A stretch of DNA of 9,640 nucleotides from Thermoproteota archaeon (lineage in GTDB: Archaea > Thermoproteota > Methanomethylicia > Nezhaarchaeales > WYZ-LMO8). The stretch lies in the NCBI GenBank assembly GCA_011605835.1, contig JAAOZJ010000078.1, positions 1 to 9,640 of the forward strand, in the 5' to 3' direction. Of this stretch, positions 5,817 to 9,640 are shown piece by piece (position 1 is the first letter of the stretch; each line of letters starts with the position of its first letter). Both the position numbers and the translations under genes were made by a program. Below the pieces are notes generated by a model. It saw only the letters and a list, made by a program, of their open reading frames with translations, was not told the DNA's origin and did not search any database.

Positions 5817-6053
5817 CCATCGCTCTTCCTTTCGCTAATGCTCTTTTAAGTTTAAGTGCCTGAACTACCAGTAAAGCTTAAAATCCAAGAGGTCGTCGTG
5901 GACGTAACGAGGTCCCCATGGCCTGATTGATTATGGGCTGTTGGGCGTCTGACGCCCACGGCGTCGAGCTCTTCACCTGCAACTCGCACCACTTATCTTC
6001 GAGAAACGCAAAAGCGCTCGACCGTCTACCTCTCTATCAGCTCAGCCTGCAAC

Positions 6054-6182
6054 TTACTGACTCCTCATCTTAACGGCTATAGCCTTGGTCTTGCTGGGCT
6101 TGTAGAAGGCACAGTTGGGCCTAATCTCCAGTCCTAGCTTGCACCTGCCCATGCTGTAGTACTTGCATATGTGACACTTCAC
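6054..6182 (-). CDS. 42-aa four-cysteine zinc-binding miniprotein, unknown function
   Basis: The frame starts at GTG (6182-6180) and ends with TAA (6056-6054). The product begins MKCHICKYYSMGRCKLGLEI and has four cysteines, C3-x2-C6-x7-C14-x9-C24, followed by a basic tail (KPSKTKAIAVKMRSQ). This spacing suits one zinc site. The basic tail suggests contact with nucleic acid or the ribosome, which is inference. GAGGTGA (6195-6189) lies six bases upstream of the GTG, a near-perfect ribosome binding site, and is the main evidence for a real gene. It follows the C2H2 miniprotein gene on the same strand by 57 bases, so both may share one transcript. I do not recognise a named family. Confidence 0.68.
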   Translation of the reverse strand: MKCHICKYYSMGRCKLGLEIRPNCAFYKPSKTKAIAVKMRSQ

Positions 6183-6239
6183 CTCGCATCACCTCAGGAG
6201 AGCTCGAGCTTCGAGCGATTGACTAGTCGCGAGAGACCC

Positions 6240-6338
6240 TCAGGACTTGGCGCCAGCCCTGTGCGCCCTCGCCTTGTGAACAGATAGACCCCTCTTGCTC
6301 TCAAACTTCTTGCCACAGACCTCACAGGCATAGGACAT
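6240..6338 (-). CDS. 32-aa single C2H2 zinc finger miniprotein
   Basis: ATG (6338-6336) to TGA (6242-6240). The product is one classical finger: YACEVCGKKFESKRGLSVHK followed by ARAHRAGAKS. Zinc ligands are Cys5, Cys8, His21 and His26 (C-x2-C-x12-H-x4-H), with the aromatic (Phe12) and Leu18 core residues in the expected places. Small C2H2 proteins are known in crenarchaea and their viruses; they are likely DNA or RNA binders. GGGTGA (6350-6345) is six bases upstream, a strong ribosome binding site. The gene diverges from the TatD gene across a common AT-rich promoter, with a predicted leader of about 29 bases. Arg and Lys make up about a third of the protein. Confidence 0.78.
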   Translation of the reverse strand: MSYACEVCGKKFESKRGLSVHKARAHRAGAKS

Positions 6339-6388
6339 GAGGGGTCACCCTAAACGGGTTCTCGACTTCGAATTCTCAAAGCAAGGCG

Positions 6389-6400
6389 TTAAAAATTTTA
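6389..6400. promoter_or_regulatory. Near-palindromic TATA element shared by divergent genes
   Basis: TTAAAAATTTTA is the only AT-rich block between the C2H2 gene (-) and the TatD gene (+). Its centre is about 56 bases from the ATG at 6338 and 55 bases from the TTG at 6449. Starts 25-27 bases away on either side would give leaders of nearly equal length, both containing a ribosome binding site. One element may therefore serve both directions. Confidence 0.5.
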
Positions 6401-6448
6401 TTCCATTTGCCGTTAGGATCGCGCCTGCTACTCCCGAGGTCGAGGTCC

Positions 6449-7180
6449 TTGTACTTCGATGCCCATTGCCACCTGCATGAGCTCGACGAGGAAGAGATGA
6501 AGGAGCTCAGGGGGTACGTGATAGCTGCCGTCTCAGACGACGTGGAGTCTTCCAAGAAGACCTTGAAGCTGGCTCAGAAGTTAAAGAACGTGGTGCCCTG
6601 CTTCGGCGTACATCCATGGGTCGTCGACAAAGCCTCGATGAGCTGTATGCGCGAGATAGAGGTTCTCGTGTCGAGCTCTGAGATATGTTGCCTCGGAGAG
6701 GTGGGCCTCGATAAGAAGTTCGTCCCTCAAACGTTCTCCAAGCAGGTGAAGTTCTTCGAGGGGTTCGCGAAAATGGCCGTAGAGTACGGAGTCCCGCTTA
6801 ACGTTCATGCAGCTGGCGCTTGGCGCGAGGTCTATGAGGTGCTCCTAAAAAGCGACGTGGAGAAGGCCTTGCTTCACTGGTACACAGGGCCCCTCGACCT
6901 GTTGGAAGAGCTCACAGCCAAGGGCTACTTCATCTCGATAAACCCGGCGATGGAGTTACAGAGGAAGCACATGGTTATCGCGATGGAGGTCAACTTGAGG
7001 AGGGTGCTGGTGGAGAGCGACGGCCCTTACGAGTACAGAGGACTCAGGCTCACGCCAAAGCTAATACCGAAGACCCTCGAAACTTTGGCCAAAGCTAGGG
7101 GGCTGAGGGTCGAGGAGCTGAGGTCGATCGTAGAGAGCAACTTCAGGGAGTTCTTCGGCTTCACGAGAAGGGTCTTCTAA
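6449..7180 (+). CDS. TatD-family metal-dependent hydrolase (putative DNase)
   Basis: A 243-residue amidohydrolase-fold enzyme. Metal ligands appear in the standard order: DxHxH (Asp4, His6, His8 in FDAHCHLHEL), Glu84 in GEVGLD, His120 in PLNVHAAG, His143 in LLHWYTG and Asp191 in VESDGPYEY. FGVHPW (about 52-57) is another TatD block. TatD enzymes are Mg-dependent 3'-5' exonucleases on single-stranded DNA or RNA, or act on D-aminoacyl-tRNA in some proposals; the substrate here is open. The TTG at 6449 is chosen because family members start right before this DxHxH strand, GAGGT (6436-6440) lies eight bases upstream, and the shared TATA element predicts transcription from about 6420. A TTG at 6407 would start before that point. 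It converges with the phosphatase gene, 30 bases apart. Confidence 0.86.
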   Translation: MYFDAHCHLHELDEEEMKELRGYVIAAVSDDVESSKKTLKLAQKLKNVVPCFGVHPWVVDKASMSCMREIEVLVSSSEICCLGEVGLDKKFVPQTFSKQVKFFEGFAKMAVEYGVPLNVHAAGAWREVYEVLLKSDVEKALLHWYTGPLDLLEELTAKGYFISINPAMELQRKHMVIAMEVNLRRVLVESDGPYEYRGLRLTPKLIPKTLETLAKARGLRVEELRSIVESNFREFFGFTRRVF

Positions 7181-7210
7181 AACAGCTCCTTCAGCCCTCG
7201 CTCACATGCT

Positions 7211-8086
7211 TTAAAAGAGTACCGCGCATTCCTCGGCCAGCTGATGAGCGTCTTTGACATTCCTAGGGTCCCTTATGTCCAGGTAGGCCGCGCGGTCGTT
7301 GAAGTAGGGAGAGCCCTTCCTCGAGAATATGGTTATCAGCCTGCCGCCGTGGAGGACTTCGTAGCCATCGCAGGGCTCGTGGGCCCTTACGACCACTTTA
7401 ACGCTCAAGGACTTTAAGAACCTATCGGTCACGTCAGGGCCGAAGAGGAAGCCAGCGCCTCTGGGCGATGGTTCCACGCCCTTGCGGTTCATGGGGTCAT
7501 TCCAGAGGAGCTCCTCGAGTAAGTCGAGGTTGTGGCCTGCCCTTGCCAGAGAGTCCAAGCCGGCTGGGCGCGTGGGGACGCCTCCGTGGACCATGAACAT
7601 GGACCCCTCGAGAAGGGAGCAGGCGTAGAGCTCCCTAAAGCACAGCATTATGGAGTGGTAGACATCTTCCCACGCCTCTCCGTACAGGCTCCTCAGGTGG
7701 AACGGGAAGTCGTGGGGGTACACCGGTAGCTCTGGAGGACCTTCGTGGTTGCCCATCATCAACAGTACGGAGGAAGGGTTCTCGAGCTTAGCGCGCAAGA
7801 CCTCGTAGACGACCTGCGGCGACTGCTCCCCTCTGTCGATGTAGTCTCCGAGGAATACCAAGAGGGCCTCCCTCGGGTTCGCCCTCGACAGTATCTTGGT
7901 GAGGCTCTCGTGGTCTCCGTGTATGTCTCCCACAACCACGAGCCTCTTCACACGATCCTTTATCTTCGCGAGAGAGCCTTGCGACTCGTAGCCGCCGACG
8001 TCGACCTTTTTCCTCTCCTCCCTTAGCAGGGCCCTAACCTTGGAGGCGAGCTCGATTAGCTCCTCAGCCGTCGGGACGGAGGCCAT
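7211..8086 (-). CDS. PPP-family serine/threonine protein phosphatase
   Basis: A 291-residue calcineurin-like phosphoesterase with every PPP core motif: GDIHG (53-57), GDYIDRG (80-86), GNHE (112-115), LLWNDP (193-198), HGG (167-169) and RAHE (234-237, with His236). The aspartates, histidines and asparagine of these motifs bind the two active-site metals. The tail matches the usual order ending with the SPYFNDRAAYLDI strand, much like eukaryotic PP1/PP2A (SxPNYC region). Archaeal PP1-like enzymes dephosphorylate Ser/Thr in proteins. An N-terminal helix of about 45 residues precedes the catalytic fold. Start is ATG with GGAAGGT (8097-8091) four bases upstream. No partner kinase is visible; it diverges from the winged-helix membrane protein gene. 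Confidence 0.9.
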   Translation of the reverse strand: MASVPTAEELIELASKVRALLREERKKVDVGGYESQGSLAKIKDRVKRLVVVGDIHGDHESLTKILSRANPREALLVFLGDYIDRGEQSPQVVYEVLRAKLENPSSVLLMMGNHEGPPELPVYPHDFPFHLRSLYGEAWEDVYHSIMLCFRELYACSLLEGSMFMVHGGVPTRPAGLDSLARAGHNLDLLEELLWNDPMNRKGVEPSPRGAGFLFGPDVTDRFLKSLSVKVVVRAHEPCDGYEVLHGGRLITIFSRKGSPYFNDRAAYLDIRDPRNVKDAHQLAEECAVLF

Positions 8087-8102
8087 TTGGACCTTCCCCG
8101 CG

Positions 8103-8117
8103 GTTAAGTGTTAATTA
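8103..8117 (-). promoter_or_regulatory. TATA-like box for the phosphatase gene
   Basis: Minus-strand GTAATTAACACTTAAC lies 17-31 bases upstream of the ATG at 8086. It is the only AT-rich block on this side of the divergent gap. A very short or absent leader is predicted, although a ribosome binding site is also present, so the exact start is uncertain. Confidence 0.4.
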
Positions 8118-8127
8118 CGGGGTCTCA

Positions 8128-8136
8128 ATTTATACC
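8128..8136 (+). promoter_or_regulatory. TATA box for the winged-helix membrane protein (leaderless)
   Basis: ATTTATACC is centred 25 bases before the ATG at 8157. No ribosome binding site is seen in front of the ATG, so the message is expected to be leaderless. Confidence 0.55.
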
Positions 8137-8156
8137 TGCGGCTAGGGGCTCCAACG

Positions 8157-8618
8157 ATGGGAGAGGGCTTAGACCTGTTCAGGGTGAGGAAGGAGCTGAA
8201 GGGCGATGCCCGGAGGCTCTTCTTCTACCTCTCCAAGAGGATCAGCGGGTACACCGTCGAGGAGATCAAGTACTTGAGCGGGTTCTCCAACAAAGCGTTG
8301 ATAAACCGTTGTCTCGCGGAGATGAAGAGGCTCGGCATAGTGGAGAGGCAGGGCGACAGGTACTACGTGCCAAGGCCGATAGCCGAGGCTGTGAGCTTCG
8401 CCTTCAAGCACTACGCCAAGATAGGCAACAAGCTCATCGCCAGGGGCTTCGTGAGCGCGATAGCCTACGCGGTCTTCTTGTTAATCCTTGTCGTGGCGTA
8501 CCGCCCCGCTACCTCAACGCTACCCTTGGGCTTGGCCTTCACATTGATATTGGTGGCCATCGGGGTCTACGAGGCCCTCAGAATGAGGAGCTTGGCTAAA
8601 GCGTTGAGGGCCAGCTGA
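8157..8618 (+). CDS. Winged-helix protein anchored by two C-terminal membrane helices
   Basis: A 153-residue protein with two clear parts. Residues about 14-73 look like a winged helix-turn-helix: helices RRLFFYLSKRISG and TVEEIKYLSGFSNKALINRC, the recognition helix LAEMKRLGIVER, and a wing DRYYVPRP. Residues about 98-115 and 121-140 are hydrophobic membrane segments joined by a short loop (RPATS), and a basic tail RMRSLAKALRAS follows. The arrangement puts the DNA-binding part in the cytoplasm at the membrane, as in one-component membrane-bound regulators of archaea. What it senses and regulates is unknown. The divergently transcribed phosphatase gene is the natural first candidate target, which is inference. 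I do not assign it to a named family. Confidence 0.75.
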   Translation: MGEGLDLFRVRKELKGDARRLFFYLSKRISGYTVEEIKYLSGFSNKALINRCLAEMKRLGIVERQGDRYYVPRPIAEAVSFAFKHYAKIGNKLIARGFVSAIAYAVFLLILVVAYRPATSTLPLGLAFTLILVAIGVYEALRMRSLAKALRAS

Positions 8619-8727
8619 TCCTCACTTATCGAGCAAGTCTTAGACCCAACTAGGGCGTCTAGCGAGTTTGGGGGGCCATTGATCTGGGCGTTCATTGACG
8701 TCTCAAAGCTCCTTCATATGCCGAGAA

Positions 8728-8736
8728 AAGTTTAAG
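8728..8736 (+). promoter_or_regulatory. TATA-like box for tRNA-Thr
   Basis: AAGTTTAAG is centred about 38 bases before the first tRNA base, predicting a short 5' leader removed by RNase P. Confidence 0.45.
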
Positions 8737-8769
8737 ATGCCTCCAAGTGGAAATGCTTGAAGCGGTCAA

Positions 8770-8856
8770 GCCCCGGTAGCTCAGTCTGGTTAGAGCACTG
8801 CCTTGGTATGCGGCCCAAAGAGGCAGGGGTCGCGGGTTCGAATCCCGCCCGGGGCT
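8770..8856 (+). tRNA. tRNA-Thr(GGU) with a 12-nt intron
   Basis: The acceptor stem is GCCCCGG (8770-8776) with CCGGGGC (8849-8855). The D stem is GCTC/GAGC, the anticodon stem CTGCC (8798-8802)/GGCAG (8822-8826), and the T arm GCGGG-TTCGAAT-CCCGC. The spliced anticodon loop is TTGGTAA with anticodon GGT (8805-8807), reading ACC/ACU. The discriminator is U73 (8856), the usual one for archaeal tRNA-Thr. CCA is not encoded, unlike the tRNA-Ser in this window. The variable loop is short (GGGTC), a class I tRNA. Confidence 0.93.
8809..8820 (+). other. 12-nt intron in tRNA-Thr, canonical 37/38 position
   Basis: The intron TGCGGCCCAAAG lies between A37 (8808) and A38 (8821). The BHB is formed by TTGG (8803-8806) paired perfectly with CCAA (8815-8818), flanked by bulges TA^T and AG^A. 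Only GCGGC is left to close the inner loop, so the intron is close to the minimum that can form this structure. Confidence 0.85.
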
Positions 8857-9090
8857 TTAACCAATTCAAGTAGGTGGCCTTGAAGGTCTAGCCGGCCCTT
8901 CTTTTAAGGGGTCTCACGATCACATCGGACCCTGAAGACGACTGCTAGGATGTCACGTGACTTTAATGCGCACGATCTCAGGTCAGAGGTGTGCGTCGAT
9001 AGCTGAACGTCGCTCGCGATGGAGAAGGTAAAGTTTTATATCTTGTTAATGAGCTAACGATGAGTCAGGACGCAGAAATATAGGTTTAGG
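8857..9090. other. Gap before the thiolase fragment
   Basis: No protein or RNA gene is supported in these 234 bases. CTTTTAAGG at 8903-8911 is TATA-like but nothing recognisable follows it. The right end contains the thiolase promoter and a seven-codon frame (ATG at 9060). Confidence 0.45.
9034..9041 (+). promoter_or_regulatory. TATA box of the truncated thiolase gene
   Basis: TTTTATAT, preceded by a purine-rich AAAG, is a strong archaeal TATA box. It predicts transcription from about 9063 and a leader of 30-40 bases before the thiolase start. The promoter survived although the gene behind it is cut short. Confidence 0.5.
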
Positions 9091-9099
9091 ATGGTTGTA

Positions 9100-9174
9100 A
9101 TGAGAGAAGTGCTCGTATTGGACTACTTAAGGACGCCCTTCTCGCGCTCCAGACCGAGGGAGCGTTTCCCCGCT
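9100..9174 (+). pseudogene. Truncated thiolase-like (acetyl-CoA C-acetyltransferase) N-terminus
   Basis: From ATG at 9100 (an earlier in-frame ATG is at 9091) the frame reads MREVLVLDYLRTPFSRSRPRE. This is the first beta strand and the RTPFxRxRP loop of archaeal thiolases, which condense or cleave acyl-CoA thioesters. After about codon 25 the similarity ends. The frame remains open to 9450, but that tail is rich in Pro, Arg, Ser and Thr and is the antisense of a TnpB remnant, not a thiolase (normally about 390 residues). The right border given is approximate. The most likely cause is insertion of the TnpB element that begins near 9185. The call rests on a short stretch. Confidence 0.6.
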
Positions 9175-9184
9175 AGCAACATTT

Positions 9185-9640
9185 TCATACAACTCCAATC
9201 AGTTGTAAACAGTTTAGCAGGGTTGCACTTTCGTGCGGGGTCACCAGCATCGCCCGCACGTCATGAACGCCCGTCGAGGCCAACGCCACGGGCCTCCCAT
9301 TTGAGGACAGATACCTCAACCGATGTTTATCGGACCAACCACGTCCCTCTCGACGACTCTACCACAAACCCTCGCCACCCTCAAAGCCGTCCTCACGACC
9401 TTCACCCTCCTAAGCCCCTCACCGCAGTGCGGATCACCAAGGGCTCGTAGTCCCTAATAAGAAAGCCAGTGGATGGGTCCCTCGAAGAAGTACCGTTCTC
9501 GGAGACCTTCTCGACGCGTACTGACTTCTCGTCGAGTAGCTTCATCAGCGTTGAAACGCTCCACTGGTGAATCCTATGCCGCAATTTATTGCTAGCGCTC
9601 TCCTCCATCCTCTCCTTCGCCCTTCCATTTACGTTGCCGA
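9185..9640 (-). pseudogene. TnpB / IS605 OrfB-type protein, C-terminal remnant with frameshifts, runs off the window
   Basis: On the minus strand the frame is open from the right edge, includes LRHRIHQWSVSTLMKLLDEK and VRVEKVSENGTSSRDPSTG, and stops at 9404-9402. The neighbouring frame continues with LRRVKVVRTALRVARVCGRV and VERDVVGPINIG to a stop at 9318-9316. The third frame then gives LRYLSSNGRPVALASTGVHD and MLVTPHESATLL to TGA at 9187-9185. In this order these are the end of the RuvC-like nuclease of crenarchaeal TnpB, with the third catalytic Asp in ERDVVG-INI, and its C-terminal tail. The usual CxxC zinc ribbon is not seen, and about five residues seem missing after LLDEK. TnpB is the RNA-guided nuclease of IS200/IS605 and IS607 elements. 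At least two frame changes make it inactive. Sequencing error cannot be excluded. Confidence 0.72.
9189..9206. repeat. Perfect hairpin at the end of the TnpB element
   Basis: ACAACT (9189-9194) and AGTTGT (9201-9206) form a six-pair stem around CCAATC. It lies within the last codons of the tnpB remnant, next to the thiolase junction. IS200/IS605 elements carry subterminal palindromes at their ends, and the tnpB 3' end also encodes the guide RNA scaffold. This hairpin could be part of either. The link is inferred from position. Confidence 0.4.

Larger units (their letters stand above)
5313..6053. other. Gap of 741 bases without a convincing protein gene
   Basis: A TATA-like CTTTATGT on the minus strand (5369-5362) could serve the regulator gene. 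Two candidate C/D box RNAs lie at 5676-5737 (+) and 5767-5816 (-). Several short open frames look slightly protein-like but lack good starts or typical codon use: minus 5600-5319 (93 codons, in frame with and just upstream of the regulator); plus 5418-5570 (MHREGSGILIPG...); plus 5856-5930 (GTG start, MPELPVKLKIQEVVVDVTR); and plus 5933-6070. They may be remnants of decayed genes. A perfect inverted repeat GGGCGTC/GACGCCC is at 5943-5957, and GACGACCTC (5803-5811) is repeated inverted at 5889-5897. Confidence 0.5.

Noticed and set aside
5943..5957. Perfect GGGCGTC/GACGCCC palindrome as a terminator or operator
   Set aside because: No T-run follows it and no gene ends or starts there; the single-base spacer makes a hairpin with a small loop of uncertain meaning.
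6407..7180. TatD protein starting at the TTG at 6407
   Set aside because: It would precede the predicted transcription start and add 14 residues not found in the family; no ribosome binding site is present.
9091..9450. A 119-residue protein on the plus strand
   Set aside because: Only the first 25 or so codons look like a protein; the rest is antisense to the TnpB remnant.
9402..9608. A complete 68-residue minus-strand protein
   Set aside because: The frame is open through the window edge and its homologous continuation lies in the next frame, so it is a piece of TnpB.
1..9640. CRISPR array or other direct repeat array
   Set aside because: No regularly spaced repeats were seen on either strand.

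Overview
The window looks like chromosomal DNA of a hyperthermophilic archaeon of the crenarchaeal (Thermoproteota) type. It carries a secY / EMC3-like / L34e / CMP kinase / L14e / Cbf5 cluster typical of these archaea. Arginine is mostly encoded by AGG/AGA. Several genes have archaeal TATA boxes placed for leaderless transcription, others have GGTG-type ribosome binding sites, and three genes are interrupted by very small introns of the bulge-helix-bulge (BHB) type. The exact lineage cannot be fixed from the sequence alone.

Layout. 1-2928 (+) is a compact informational cluster: the end of secY, a DUF106/EMC3-like membrane insertase, ribosomal protein L34e, cytidylate kinase, ribosomal protein L14e and the rRNA pseudouridine synthase cbf5. 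cbf5 looks frameshifted, but a 22-nt BHB intron at 2119-2140 explains this exactly. Removing it restores the frame and turns an apparent Glu into the catalytic Asp. A tRNA-Ser(GGA) with an 18-nt intron follows. 3065-3617 holds no intact gene, only remains of a small broken minus-strand gene.

3618-4859 (+) encodes an FAD-dependent GMC-like oxidoreductase with an inserted four-cysteine iron-sulfur motif. It converges on a DtxR/MntR-type metal-responsive regulator (4866-5312, -). 5313-6053 has no convincing protein gene. It contains two candidate C/D box guide RNAs on opposite strands. Next come two minus-strand zinc-binding miniproteins (42 aa with four Cys; 32 aa with one C2H2 finger). They diverge from a TatD-family metallohydrolase (6449-7180, +) across a single near-palindromic AT-rich promoter. 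A PPP-family Ser/Thr phosphatase (7211-8086, -) diverges from a winged-helix membrane protein (8157-8618, +). tRNA-Thr(GGU) with a 12-nt intron follows.

The right end is damaged by a mobile element. A thiolase gene has its promoter and about 25 first codons, then stops making sense. Abutting it on the minus strand is the frameshifted C-terminal part of a TnpB (IS605 OrfB-type) protein that runs off the window. The simplest reading is that a TnpB element inserted into the thiolase gene and then decayed.
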